64,000 nucleotides of DNA from assembly GCA_034509425.1 (NCBI GenBank), contig JAVTVJ010000015.1, positions 674,818-738,817 of the forward strand, in the 5' to 3' direction. This DNA is from Eopsaltria australis. Taxonomy: Eukaryota > Chordata > Aves > Passeriformes > Petroicidae. Shown here piece after piece: positions 30,485 to 43,040 of the stretch. Positions within the stretch are counted from its first letter, which is position 1. Each line of letters starts with the position of its first letter. Made by a program: the position numbers and the translations under genes. The notes beneath the pieces are model-generated. The model saw only the letters and a list, made by a program, of their open reading frames with translations. It was not told the DNA's origin and did not search any database.

Positions 30485-31282
30485 ATGGCCAGACCATTGA
30501 TTCAATATTATCTGAGTAATATCCAATCAAGTGTTCATAAGCATCTGTGGAAAATGCTGTTACCTGCATTCGGTAATACCATATACCAGGTGAACTTGAA
30601 CAAGAATGCTACCATTGCAAATTTAACAATACTAAAGAAACAATCACTAATGACTTGTATTTCAGACTCGTATGTTTTTGCTTTAGCTAATGATTTTTCA
30701 ATTAATTATAAGAATGGCTTGTATTTTCTGTCTGCTAGTTCTTTTGTTTTTAAATCATGTGTAGGCCATGAAGATATCAATAACTTTTCTGTCCTTCATC
30801 CATTTAAGAGAAGACCAGAAATTTGGGTACCTGTAAATCTGACTCGGACTTGGGAAGGACAAGACAGACTCTCACAATTGGCTCAATTTTTCCAGAAGGA
30901 AATCCAAAAGAGTAAGAAACGAGTTCGCAGATTTCTGGGTTGGTTGATCTTTGCTCAGTTAAAAGATCAACTCAGAGATTTGCAAACTCTGGAGGAGCAA
31001 AAAGTGCTGACAAACTTAGAAAATTATCTTACTTGGCTAAATCAAAAAAGTTGGGTTTTGGGAATAAATTTACGAGTTTGGGTTTTTATTGGATTAGGTT
31101 GTCTAGCAGTGATATCTTTTTTAATTTTCTGTCTCATCCTTTTCAACATAATTAGAACCGTTAAAGGCACACAAAAACAAGCTATGGTTGCACTCGCTTT
31201 GTCCATGACTCCTAAAAATAGAAAAGGAGGAGTTGTTTGGTTAACAGGTGGTAGTGTAAGGAAAGAGTTAAACAGAGAATAA
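30485..31282 (+). pseudogene. env: Provirus J env C-terminal part, 265-codon open frame
   Basis: Betaretrovirus/HERV-K-like envelope remnant: surface-subunit end (PEIWVPVNLTRTWEGQD), a basic KSKKRVRRF that may mark the old cleavage site, a shortened ectodomain, a membrane anchor (VFIGLGCLAVISFLIFCLIL) and a basic tail. Fusion peptide and much of the ectodomain are missing, so it is not a complete envelope. The start at 30485 is simply the first ATG after a stop. Confidence 0.75.
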
Positions 31283-32038
31283 CAGCAGCAGCACCAGCAG
31301 TAGATCTCCCTGACACGATGTGTACCTGAGACAGAACTGAATGAATGAGTTTCTACGTCTAAGTCAATATAGACACACACTCTTCATGCTCCTTTATCAT
31401 GGCTTTGGAGAGAACAATGGAAAATGTCAAGAGGACAGATTTATTGTAGGACTTTGGTCACATCTGTAAGCTCTAACAAAAAAAAAAAGCTCTTAGGAGC
31501 AAAGATATATGTACTGATGCTTGTGAATAAACTTTAGATTCACCCAGATCCACCCAGATTCACTCAGAATCACTTTCTCTCTCTGCTGGTGGGTCTCATC
31601 TCTTCATGTATCACATCCATCCCTTCTGCCGAGCCTGTCCGCCATTGTTCACGTGGAGGAAGAACGCAGAAACTCACGCTACAGCTCCCCCTGCAGCTGA
31701 GTGGGAGTCATCGCACCTGCCCTGCCCATCTGGGAGCCTGCCAGTGCCCCTGCCAGATGTGACCATAACTACACCAAACAGGAAATTGCTTAAAGAGCGG
31801 GAAGAGACTGTTTATTGGGTTTTCTGTTCTTGTTTGTTGTTGTTACCATTGTTGTTGTTTGTTTGCCTTGTTATACATACACACACTAGTAAAGAACTGT
31901 TATTCTTTTTCTCATATCTTTGCCTGAAGACACCTTAATTTCAAAATTAAAATAATTTGGAGGGAAGGGGGTCCTATTTTTCATTCCAAGGGAGACCCTG
32001 CCTTCCTTAGCATACACCTGTCTTTCAAACCAAGGCAC
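31283..32038 (+). repeat. Tail of provirus J and a diverged C-type LTR
   Basis: 31283-31600 is AT-rich with a candidate polyadenylation signal (AATAAA near 31531) and may be J's 3' LTR remnant. From about 31620 to 32038 it follows the provirus C LTR 3' half (AAAGAACTGTTATTC, CATATCTTTGCCTGA, CATTCCAAGGGAG, ACACCTGTC). The boundary between the two is unclear. Confidence 0.55.
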
Positions 32039-33465
32039 TAGAGATCAGTCATGCATAAGGATCAGGCTACCTCCTCAGGTGGGGATGAGCTCTGTGCAGA
32101 GTATTTAAGGAGCATGTGCCTGTTGGAAAAATTTGACAATTAGTCTACTTTTGGAAACAGTTCTGCTTGCACTTCCAGCATACTGAATATTGCTCTTAAT
32201 TTCTTTGTAAGTGCTAAGGACATTTGCATGAATATAGGATCATTGTTTTTTAATCATTAATCTGTTCCTGCTGCTTGTTCCTCAATTGGAGGCAACACCT
32301 GTGGAGAAGTGGGTCATTACAAAAAAAGGAGAAGGTCAGGGATGGGAAGGGGAGGCCTGGAGAAACATAATGGCTGGGTTTGTGGTTTGCTGCCTGACTC
32401 CTCAGGCAACTTGTATTGAGGTAATATGTAAGAGGGAGATAAGGAAAGAGTGTATCAAGCTTGAATCTTTTACCTTCTGTGGGTACCTACATACAAGCAT
32501 GATAACAACATAGTGCATACAGAAGTCCCTCTTGGTTCCAAATCTTGTCTCAAATGGTGGCCAGCAGCAGTTCAATAGAAAAGGATATAAGAAAAGGATA
32601 AGTGTGTTGTGCTACCTATCCTGTCTTCAATAGCTCATGGCTCAGGACTCTCTGAATCAGAACTGATGTCTTATAGTAGTAACCTCATGTAGAACCCAAG
32701 TAGGCATTTTTGCTTTCATGTTTTCCTGCAGTACTTTTCTGCACTGTTAGAAACAGTCTTCATCAAGGAGTTTCCCAGAGGAATAGTGTGAAATGTTGGA
32801 GCTCACAGTGCTGAGGTGGGCAGTTGTCTCCTCCAAGAAAGGTCTTTATTAAAGATATCAGACTTAACAGATGCTGAGAGCAGACAAAAAGTGCATAGAC
32901 AATTCAAAAACCCAATGTTAAAAGAATTTCGGATCACTCTGACCTTGGGTAAAGCAGGGATTTGGCTTTGGCCTAAGCAGTGTGGGATCTAGCTCAAACT
33001 AAGTTGAAACAGCACACTCAAGTCACCTCTTGTTCAGATTTGTGTTTGAATCTTAGTGAAGGTTTTGAGCAGAGCAACTTCATGGATCTTACAGGACAGA
33101 TTTCTCTCAACACATATGATCTCCTGTCCTAAGTGACCCTCCAAAAAAAGTGTGTTCTATATTATCTCTACATCGTCTGTATGACTGTCTCTTTAAGACA
33201 TTGCAGCTGGGAAATGGAACCTATGTGTTTTACCCCGGGTTCATGGAGGGTAGGGGAGAGTTTCGGTGTCCCTTTAAAAATAGTAATTCAAAGAAAATTG
33301 TTAAGAAAGCATTCCTTTATTCAGGACTGGGAATGTCCTGGGCATGTCCCTTTCCATAAGCACACTCCCGTAGGCAGGCATAGTTTCCTCAGGTTTATAT
33401 ACATTGTAATATTCAAAGAATTCCAGAAACCACACCCAAAGCCTGTCCCCCTTGGCATATCACTT
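32039..33465. other. No recognisable feature
   Basis: Short frames only. Possibly unique host DNA or very old repeats. Confidence 0.5.
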
Positions 33466-34075
33466 TGTTGGAAATGATACCAAGTTAATTTTTTTTAAAT
33501 ACCTTTAGTCAAGGGTTTTGTTCGCCTTTGCCCCGGGGGAAGGGAATTAAAATTTCTTTTCAGTGGACTGTTTTACCAGGCGAGGTCTGATGAGCTTAGC
33601 ATCTCAACAAAGTGGGAGTAGCACAGCAGATACACAAAAGAGAAGATACACAAAAGATAACGATCATTAACCACCATTAATGACCACAAACGCCAGATAT
33701 CGCCCCCTGGTGTGGTCGGAGACACCTGGTCCGGAAAAGACTGATAAGAGAACCAAATAATGAGGACCAAATTAGCATCGGAGGTGAAGAAATTCATAAC
33801 CAAAAAGAAACCAAATATTAAATATGGTGTAATTTGGGACCAATGAACAGGAACTGATTTGAGTTTTGGCTATAAAATATGTGAAAAATCTAGTAAAATG
33901 TATGCCGCATGGAATTATTTTCTCTGCACAACCCAGGCAATGTGTGGATAAAATGATTTCTGTTGCACATCCTGGCCATAACAACATCCTGGCCAGAATA
34001 AAATAATGCCTTGATTCTCTAACAAAAAAAAAATGTTGGAGAGGTTTTTATTGTTTTTCCCACAGTTTTGGTGAC
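33466..34075 (+). repeat. Solo LTR, D family, copy 1
   Basis: 610 bp, TGTTGGAAATG to GGTGACA, AATAAA at 33997-34002, flanked by the 4-bp duplication ACTT (33462-33465 and 34076-34079). Confidence 0.78.
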
Positions 34076-34556
34076 AACTTCAGAATTTCTTGGAATTTTG
34101 GTCCTTTATGTTTTCGTGGAGTAAGACTGTCATCTGCTCTTCATTGTTTGGAACTGCAGCATTAATTTTGGGTTTCACGGTGTTTTATATGATTACAACA
34201 TCTTTCTCATAATATTGTTGGAAAACATACAAATTTAATCATTTCTTTTTATAACTTAAAACAAGTTTGTTCACCTTTGCCACAGGGGAAGTGAACTGAA
34301 GCATTTTGCTAGGACATGGTATCTCTAGGTGAGGCCTGATGAACTTAACATCTAAACAGGCTGGGAGTATCCAGAAGATAAACAAGAGATAACAGCTATC
34401 AATGATCATTGACAGACCATCAGCTCCAAACAACACCCCTGGCTAGCTGGAGACACCTGGTCTGGAAAGAGAGGAATGAGAAAAGAGATTTAATTAACAT
34501 CAGAGGCGAGGGAATTTAGATCCAATGAGAAACTGAATTCTGAGGGTTGCTCAACT

Positions 34557-36154
34557 TGTCCTGGGTTAGTCAGGAGGGGTCAAAATCTAGGAAGTGACCT
34601 ATGCTGCAGGAAGTGATATAGCTTCCTTCCTGGGAGAGAGAGCCAGTAGCTAGGTAGTTTTAAGGATTGATATGTAGGGGAACCAATTAAAAAATTGATC
34701 CGCCTTCAAGGAAAGAACCATATATAAGCAAAGACTCCCTAAGCCTCTTCCTCTTTTGGCATGCTGCTGTGTAGAGAGGAGCACCTCCCTGCTCTCTCCT
34801 GGGTAAGGCCCTGTCGTTCCCCCCCCCCCCATCCCGCTTCCAAAGGAGGGAGGGGGGGAAGGGAGGTTTACAGCGGCCGTGCAGCTTCAGCTGGGCATGG
34901 GGGAGGAGCCAGACGGAATTCTTGGCAGATATAGTTCACCCGACATGTCAGCTACACGAGACAGGGCCAGATCCCTGCTCCAGGTCAGGCAAGGACCAGA
35001 CCGGACTCCATCCAGCTCGGGCCAGGCCCTGCCCTGTCACCCCAGGCCCGGCCGGCCCTACCAAGCCAAGTCAGTTTTGCAGAGCCAGGCCACAGAGACT
35101 CTGAGAGCTTCTGCCATGCAGCTCAGACTTTTTCAAACAGCCCGGCAGGGAGCACGTGATGGTCACTGCCAGAGAGAGAGAGAGAGAGAGAGATTAACTC
35201 TCTCCATGCCTGGACTAAACTTACAGACACCCATCCTTCCTTGCACAGAGAGGAACGAGTGAGGACATCTACATAAATGCAGCATAGAGACTTTACAGTC
35301 AGGGAGGAAAGCTGAACCAATGCCTAGAGGGAGGTGTATGAGAAGTGCTTCGAAAATCAAGCTGAAAATTATTTTGGAGAACCATGGTTGGGGACTGAGC
35401 TAATAAATTCCCTGTAATATATGAAGACATAGTCCAAAGGGGGGATGTGAGGTTCTAATTGCAGCCAGTGAACTGAAATACCTGGGTAAAGACAAGTAAG
35501 TGTTGAAATAAGTACAGCCTGATGAGAAACTTGAACCATGAGAGAGGAGAGGCTGTGACCCAGAGCCCTGGTCCCGCGGGGAATGCCAGAGAACTTGTGT
35601 TGTCAGGAGAACCTGTGTTGCTGAGCACAGAAGAAGGGATTTTCTTTGTTGCTGCAATTGAACTGTGCATCCTTAAAACAGGTACCCCATAGTGGCTGTG
35701 GGAAGGCTACTGGGGTGGCAGGGATCCACCACAAGCCAATTTATCTTCCAGGCGGTGGCTGATGGTGAGGCTAAAGACCCATAAAAAACTGTATTTTTCT
35801 TACAGAAAATCCATGGTATAAACAAAAGAAACTTCTCTCTCTAAATGAACTGAAACGAGAGCTATTTCAGAGGTGGTAATCTGACTGGAGGTCGAAATGT
35901 TGTCTTTTGTGTGTTGTCAGGGAGAAAGAAATGGAGAGGTGGGGAAAGGAGGGGTGGTCTGAGGAGTTTGTTCTGGTTTTTCTTGTTTTTTTTCTCTGTC
36001 TTAGGTATATTAATAAATTTTCTTTATACTTTATAAAGTTTGAGTCTGCTTTGCCTACTCCTAATCCTCATGTCACAGCAAACATCAGGTAAATTTGGGT
36101 AAGTGTGCTGGCATTTGGCCAGAACCTCGAATAGGTGAACTGAAAACCACTACA
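34557..36154 (+). repeat. Long solo LTR, E family, copy 2, inside D copy 2
   Basis: 1598 bp, TGTCCTGGGTTAGTC to CCACTACA, flanked by the 5-bp duplication CAACT (34552-34556 and 36155-36159). TATATAAG at 34721-34728 and AATAAA at 36012-36017 lie almost 1.3 kb apart, an unusually long span for an LTR transcribed (R) region. A GA microsatellite occurs at about 35171-35192. The 127-codon frame at 34879-35262 is low complexity and probably not a gene. Confidence 0.85.
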
Positions 36155-36252
36155 CAACTCCAGACCAATGAACACTGACCCATTCGTTTCTATGAGTTTT
36201 GACTGTATAAAATATCTGAAAAGTCTTGTAAAAGCTATGTATCATGGAATTG

Positions 36253-36826
36253 AGGCACAGAAAAGATCCCGCAACTCGCTAGTTATAGGGTAGGTATGTT
36301 TTAATATGGCGCCAGGAGCAAGGGGGATCACTCCTCCAAAAACTTGCGCACCGTCAGTGGCTCTCAGCTTGGTATATATTAGGTTAGAGGTTACATATGC
36401 ATTAGATCACACAATACATTCATACATATGCACTACCTATCTCCGCTTCATATAATAATGAGTTCAAAAGTCATTTCCATATGCTTGCGCCTGTGCAGTA
36501 CCTTCTGGTGGTCGTGGGCTGGGGTCTCTGGGATGAAGTAACGAGTCTTCCTTGGGGTCACCTTGCCTCCTTGCACATACTCTCTGAGATCCTGGCCTGA
36601 CTCCCAACCTTAGAGCTGGCCGAAACCAGTTTCAGGATCCAAAAGCAGGATCTTTGGTCACGGTCTTCCTCCTCTCATCAATGACCTGCATCCTCCCTTA
36701 CATCTTTCTTTTTTGCTTGGCAAGTGTGAGCAAATGGTATATATTTTCCAGTAAGCAGATGCAAAATTTGGCAATACTCACAATCATTGACTAACCCTTA
36801 AAATCTCAAGACCCTTGTATGAGTCT
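36253..36826 (-). repeat. LTR-like insertion related to provirus N LTR
   Basis: Interrupts D copy 2. It shares short blocks with provirus N's 5' LTR (GTAGGTAT, AGCAAGGGGGATC, CTCCAAAAAC, ACCTTCTGGTGGTC). Ends are approximate and no target duplication was found. Confidence 0.4.
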
Positions 36827-36965
36827 TGGCTATGTATTGATGAGATGATTTCTGTGGTACATCCTGGCCAGAACAACATCCTGGTCAGAATAAAATAATG
36901 CCTTGATTCTCTGACATTAAAAATGTTGTTAGAGAGTCTTTGTTTTTCACGCAGTTTCGGTAACA

Positions 36966-37257
36966 ATCTCTGTTTGAACTTCCATGCTTGCTCACTCACT
37001 GTCCATCTCTGCTGACTTGTCCACCTCTTATCTTGGTAACGTGAGCCTCTTGCAATTAGCTGTAGCCAAGTGAGCTCTGGGTTTCTTTTAACTTGACAGG
37101 TTTCCACTAATTTAGTACTCTGAGGGTCTTAGGTCATTGTAATCAAGCCACAGCTGTTGATGTTTGCTCATCTTCTCAGTCCTTTGGTATCAGTGTTCTA
37201 CTACAAGCTAATGGTCTAAATAGCAATTAAAACAAAGCTATGAATGTTTGTTATGTA
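36966..37257. other. Spacer, nothing recognised
   Basis: Host-like sequence between D copy 2 and provirus N. Confidence 0.45.
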
Positions 37258-37847
37258 CAGAAAATCACACTATGAAAAACCAGTGTCCATAAAGGAGCCA
37301 GAGGAGTCCTGCAACTTTATTCAAATAAAGGGAGAGTCCACTGGGGCACACATCCGCAGGGTTTTCTCTCTTGAGGTTTTGGAGGATGCAGCCTCCTTTT
37401 ATTCTAAACTCCCAGCCGCATGTTACCCTCTTCCTTTCACCATTGGCTGAGGTATTAGGAAGGTACAGCCTTCCAGAACTGCGTATCACATATTCCCCCC
37501 TTAAACCTGTCACTTTAACCCCAAGTTTAGAAACTCTGGCTTGTGCAGACCCTTGTCGGTTTCAGGCATGGAGCTGTCTTCAGGCGCCGAGCTGTCTGGG
37601 CCCTGTAACAAACTGCTCCCCAAGTCAGCAGGGACATTAAGACCCATTTCAAGACGTTAACACCCATCAAATTGTTTGTAAACACACCAGCACATCTTCC
37701 CTCTCAGTCCCTCCTCTTCTTCTTTCTCATTTTGTCTTTACAAACTTGCTCTGCTATCTCACTTGCTCTATCTTTCTTGCTTTACCTGCACATCTTGTTA
37801 CGATGTTACTTATGGTTAACCTTTTATTACATACCACTTAGGTTTCA
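37258..37847 (-). repeat. Provirus N 3' LTR (left end approximate)
   Basis: Minus-strand LTR starting TGAAACCTAAGTGG at 37847. It shares CACATCTTGTTAC, GGTTAA and CATACCACTTAGGTTTCA (plus-strand wording) with the 5' LTR. The outer end is not fixed. Confidence 0.65.
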
Positions 37848-37872
37848 ATTCCCCCCTTTCTTTTTTACTTTT
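37848..37872 (-). other. Polypurine tract, provirus N
   Basis: On the minus strand a purine run containing AAAAAAGAAAGGGGGGAAT directly precedes the 3' LTR. Confidence 0.7.
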
Positions 37873-38329
37873 GTGAATTCTTTCACAAATTATCGTGTGT
37901 TTATTGTCTGGAAATACAGCACCACGAAAGGCACTGGCTAAATATGCATGTACACAAAATTATTGTTCCTAACAACAAGATTCCCATTAATAATTGTTTC
38001 AACCAATTTAGATTAGGGAGCCAAGACATAAATATCTCCTATGAGTTGACCAAGATGTATTATCCTTTGTTACTTCATGGAGTATCTTTGCATGTTGCCA
38101 GATTGTGTGTATATCTTGTTATTTGCCCTGATTGATCTGTGTAAGTAGAACAATTGGTATTTATCAAGGTGCAGACTCCTCCCATTTCTGCTGTGATCAT
38201 ATCTAATACCATACGGTTTTGAAATACTACTTCTTTTAAAGAATTAATTTCTTTTTGCAACCATCTCTACCTTTATTTGTCCTACAAGGGAACGCTTCTG
38301 GCCGCACAGAGAAAGTATCAGTAAGTACC

Positions 38330-38783
38330 AACAAATATTGAAACCCCCCCCTTTCTTGGGAGTTCAGAAAAGTATCTGCCACAAGTCTCCAGGAAAAGCT
38401 CCTCTGCTAATAACCTGTTGTTCTAGCCTAACTGTTGTATTTGGATTATTCTTCAAACAAGTCACACATTGTGATGTCACTTCTTTAATAATGTCTTGCA
38501 GGTCTGGGCCTGCAATTTGTTCCCTTAGGTATTGGTGTAAGGGTTCTGCTCCTCAGTGAGTCTTATCATGTCCAGACTTTACATAATGTCTCCCTGACTT
38601 TTCTGGTACTATTAACTGACCTGTTTCTATTTGTCCCCAACCATTCTCTAAAAGTTTTCCTTTATTTTTATTAATCCATTTATAATCAGGGGATTGGTAT
38701 TTTACAGGCTGCTTAGCTGATGCTACAGTACATATTAAAGCTGCCACAACTGGTTCATTTCTTTTAGCAGTGATTTTAGCTTC
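38330..38783 (-). pseudogene. pol: Provirus N integrase N-terminal fragment
   Basis: Minus-strand reading with stops: VKSGHDKTH, a LREQIAGPDLQDI stretch and SQCVTCLKNN, the zinc-binding H-H-C-C part of a gammaretrovirus-like integrase, then RGAFPGDLWQI leading toward the catalytic core, which is lost. Confidence 0.7.
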
Positions 38784-39352
38784 TGTATTGGGTCTGACTG
38801 GGGTAAAGCTCACAGCCCTTACAGTGCTGTGCTTTTCATTGGTAGCTGGTGGTGATAACAGACCAGTGTTTTGGCTACTGCCAAGCAGTGCTGTCCCTCT
38901 GACATTCCTTCCCCCACTGAAGGGGATGGGGGTGGGCAAGATTCTGGGAGGGGACACCAGCAGGCCAGCTGAGCCCAGTCAGCCAAAGGGATATTCCATA
39001 CCATATGACATCAGCTCAGGTATATAAGGGAAGGAAGAGAGGAGGACGGGGAGGCATTCAGGACTCATCCATGTTTGCCTTCCTGAGCAACCATTACACA
39101 CTCTGAAACCCTGCTTCCCAGAAAGTGTCTGGACATTGCTGCTGATGGGAAGTAGAGACTGATTGTTTTTCTCCTCAGCTCTTGTGCATGCAGATCTCTG
39201 CGTGCTTTCTCTGTTTTCCTGCTGTAATAAAACTGCCTTGTCTTACCCTGGTAGTCTTTTTCCAAATTATTCTCTCCCCTCTCCCAGTGGGAGAGGGAGT
39301 GATAGAGTGACTGAGTGGGCACCTGGCACCTAGCCGGGGTCAACCCATGACA
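38784..39352 (+). repeat. Solo LTR of provirus B family, inside provirus N pol
   Basis: 569 bp, TGTATTGGG to CATGACA, flanked by the 5-bp duplication GCTTC (38779-38783 and 39353-39357). It splits the provirus N pol between RNase H and integrase and lies opposite to it. More diverged than the provirus B LTRs. Confidence 0.92.
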
Positions 39353-39357
39353 GCTTC

Positions 39358-41600
39358 ATAATCTGCAAATTTGCTACCTGCTTCTGGGGGGGTGTTACCT
39401 TTACAGTGTCCTCAGCAATGTATAATTGCCACTTGCAATGGGAGTTTCACAGCATCGAGAAACCTAAGGATTTCGGTTGCATATTTGACAGTTTTCTGTT
39501 GTGCAGTCAGGAGTCTTCTTTCTTTCCATAGGGCTCCGTGGGCATGAACAATTCCATAAGCATATTTGGAATCGGTCCAAATATTAACTTTCTTTTTGCC
39601 AGTTCTTATGCTCGAGTGAGGGCTATCAGCTCAGCCTTTTGTGCTGAGGTTCCTGCTGATAATGGGTTTGACTTGACTACTTCCGAGACTCTAGTCACAG
39701 CGTACCTCACCCTTCGCACTCCCTGTCTCACAAAACTGCTACTGTCAGTGAACCAGTTCATGGCATCTGGGAGTGGCTCCTCCTTTAGGTCTGGATGGCT
39801 GGAATATACAGCTTTGATGGTCTCTAGGCAGTCATGTACTGCAAGTTCAGCTTCAGACTTTCCCTGCAGAAAAGAGGCAGGGTTAACAATATTGGTCACT
39901 TGAATTTCAATATCATCAGATTTGGCCAGGACTGCTTGGTATTTTAGGAACCTCGAAGGAGACAGCCAATGGTTCCCTTTCTGATCTAAAACAGCTGACG
40001 CCATGTGTGACACTAAGACAATCATCTTTTGTCCTAGTGTAAACTTCCTTCCTTCTTCCATGTTAATGATCACTGCTGCTACTACCCTAAGGCAGGCGGG
40101 CCAGCCCTTGCTCAAAGTATCGAGTTGTTTAGAAAAACAGGCTACTGCCCTTTTGTATGGACCCAGGTGTTGCTCCAGAACTCCTAAGGCTATTCCTTGT
40201 CTCTCATGTGAGAATAACCAGAATGGTTTACTCATGTCAGGAAGTCCCAAGGCCGGGGGCCCTCATGAGCTCACACTTTAACTCTTCAAAGGCGGGATTT
40301 GTTTCAGGGGTCCACACCACAATATTATTAGAAACTTTCACTAGCTCGTATAAAGGTTTCACAATCAGTCCATAGTTGTATAGACACAACTGGCACCAAC
40401 CTGTCATTCCAAGAAAAGTGCAGAGTTCTTTTACAGTTTGTGGCTTAGGTGTTTGGCAGATTGCCTCCTTTCGTGCGGTTCCCAGGGTTGGTTGTCCTCC
40501 AGAGACTTCATATCCAAGGTAGGTCACCTGTTGTTGCATCAGCTGAGCTTTCTGTTGAGGCACTCCATAACAAGAAAATTCAACAGACTTATTGTCCATG
40601 CAAGGCACTCTTCGATAGTTTTTGTAGCAATTAGTAGATCATCTACATATTGTAGGAGTGTTCCCTCCCCAGGCGGAGACTGCCATTGTTTCAATTCTTT
40701 GGCCAATTGATTCCCAAAAATTGTGGGACTGTTTTTAACTCCTGAGGTAACACCCTCCAGGTAAATTGGTTTTTCCTGCATGTGCTAGGGTTCTTCCATT
40801 CAAAAGCAAATATGTTTTGACTTTCTTCTGCAAGCGGCAGGCAGAAGCAAGCATCTTTGAGATCTATCACTGAGGACCAAACGAGATCATCTTGGAGTTT
40901 AGTTAGCAAAGTGTAGGGATTTGCAACCACTGGGTTGATACTTTTAGCAAGCCCATTGACTACTCACAAATCTTGCACTAATCTATAAGTTCTGTTAGGT
41001 TTTTTCCCACTGGTAGTATAGGAGTATTAAATATGGATTCACATTCTTTCAACAATCCTTGTGTCAAAAATTTGTTAATGATTGGTTCAATCCCTTTTCT
41101 GTCCTTTATTCTCAAGGGATATTGTCTCCTGACCACTGGCTTGGCTCCTGTCTGTAATTCAGTCTTAATAGGGTCAGCCAATTTTGATCTCCCAGGAGCA
41201 TCGATATCCCATACTCCTGGGTATACCTGATTCATTATTTGCTCCAAATAGTTACTATTGTTTGCTGGTTCTGTATCAATTGCCAATCCTAATGCTAAAA
41301 TCAATTTGCCTTCAGGTACTTTAAATCTCATTTTTCCCTCTCTGAACTCAATTCTTGCCTCTACATTTTCAAGAAGATCCCTGCCTAATAGGGATTTAGG
41401 CAAATTTGGCAGATAGAGGAATTTATGTATTCCCATCTTTTCCCCGATTTTGTATTGTAACGGTTTTAAGAAAAACGCATTCTCTGATTGGCCTGTGGCT
41501 CCCATTACCAGGATATGTTTTTCACTTTTAGGTATTAAAGCTTGATTTAAAACTTAAAATGCAGATCCTGTATCTATTAAGAATTCAATTTCTTTATCAT
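39358..41600 (-). pseudogene. pol: Provirus N protease, reverse transcriptase and RNase H, broken
   Basis: Read from right to left: protease end (SLLGRDLLENVEARIEF), reverse transcriptase (VVRRQYPLRIKDRKGIEPI; VIDLKDACFCLPL; catalytic LLQYVDDLLIATKT), thumb and connection (FLGMTGWCQLCLYNYG; ALGVLEQHLGPYKRAVA), RNase H (WFTDSSSFV; AQKAELIALTRA; IWTDSKYAYG). These are gammaretrovirus-type motifs. The frame changes or stops at about 40980, 40690, 40600 and 40240. Confidence 0.85.
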
Positions 41601-41639
41601 TCCCTAGCTATATCTTAACCAGCAGATCCACTAGGGAAA

Positions 41640-43040
41640 GATTTGCCAGTCCCCATCACTCACTGTTATCTATTGCTGCAACAACAGTTTCCCATGTAGC
41701 GTTTGGCAAATCTGGGCATTGGCATTTCCAATGCCCTTCTTTCTTACAGTAAGCACACTGATTTGGCCTTAACCTCCCTTGGGATTGATTTGAGTTGCCT
41801 CTACTATTTCCACCTTTACCTCTGCCTTGTCCCTGACCACATCCTCCTCTTTGATGTTGCTCTAAAGCTGCCACTATGTCCCCTGTGAGTTTTTAGCCTT
41901 GCTTCTAGTGCGAGCTGTTACTGGAGTCCCTGGGCTCCTTCCCTCATCTGAATCCTCTGAGTCATCTCCTTTCTCACTTTCTAATCTACTACCACTAGGT
42001 GATAATTGAGGGGGCCCTGGGGATTCTCCTGAGGAGATTAGATTGTAATTCTAAAAGATCAACCTCACTATCTTCTTTATCTTTTAGCTTAAGACATCTC
42101 TGACCTATACTACATGCAGAACACCTCATTTTTCTTTTACCTTCATCCTTTTCTAGGGCCAGAACTAAGGCATCTTGTGGGGGTAAATTAATCCCACATC
42201 ATCTCTGCCACTCTGGTTTCCCTCTCAAGGTAAAGAACATGCAATACTTCATCAAATCACTTTTCTTTAGATTACCTCCAGGGATCCCTCCTAAATCCTT
42301 CCAATGAGCCAAAATACACCCCAATGGACTCTTTTTGACAATCTCCTTACTGTCCTTGCTACCCCTTCCTGGTGCTCTGCAGATGCCCACACTTTACAGC
42401 GGAAATTATCACTTGTGTTCCTTTCTTTACTCTTATTCCGTGGATACTGCACCGACCACAAATTGGGAATCTTAGTTTCGACCTGCACCAATATTCGTGT
42501 TTACAATGTTGACGAGCAATTAACACGAAAGGATCACACGGTCCACTCCCACACAATCTACACCATCCTGATCCGCACAACAGACAAGGTAACAGAGTAT
42601 GATGTGGCATAAGCTGAAAACCTTTTAACAGACAGGCAAGAAACCCTAATCATACAGAAGAGAAAAAATGACACATACAACAATCAAACCCAAAATTCCA
42701 AGATCTATGTCTTTACTTAAAGTCATCAGACTTCCTTTTAGGGAACTCTAACCCCTTATGTATCCACATTGGGAATTTCACCTGTGATGCAGCACTCTGT
42801 GTGAGTCGTCACACACATCTTACAGGAGTTAACCAAGATCAGAAAGAAAATCCAAAACTATCAACAGATACCGTAAATTTCCTGCAGTTGGTCCTTGTCT
42901 ACCCCTGCAGAGAGCCAGTGAAGCGTGGAGTCCCTCCAAGAAATTCTCAGGGGGCGCCAAGGGAGTCTGTAGCTATAGCAGACGTTGCAGTAGGACAGAG
43001 AATTCCCTCCTACCTGACTTGCCAAACTGATGCCCAAAAC
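41640..43040 (-). pseudogene. gag: Provirus N gag, decayed, with one zinc knuckle
   Basis: A nucleocapsid-like piece at 41656-41874 has a glycine/arginine-rich stretch and the CCHC knuckle CAYCKKEGHWKCQC. Upstream (42100-43040) only short frames remain. Gammaretrovirus Gag usually has a single knuckle, in agreement with pol. Confidence 0.65.

Larger units (their letters stand above)
34216..36965 (+). repeat. LTR, D family, copy 2, interrupted by other LTRs
   Basis: Starts TGTTGGAAAAC, and follows copy 1 to 34556, from 36160 to about 36252, and from about 36827 to its end at CGGTAACA (36965). The gaps are the E-family solo LTR at 34557-36154 and a second insertion at about 36253-36826. Flanks read ATAT and ATCT, possibly a mutated 4-bp duplication. 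Confidence 0.72.

Noticed and set aside
30940..31155. 71-codon ORF overlapping provirus J env
   Set aside because: Alternative frame of the env remnant with no independent support.
33133..33477. 114-codon ORF near 33.1-33.5 kb as a host gene
   Set aside because: No domain, overlaps another frame of similar length, and runs into the start of the D-family LTR.
34879..35262. 127-codon ORF in E copy 2
   Set aside because: Contains a GA microsatellite translated as R-E repeats, and no equivalent frame was found in E copy 1.
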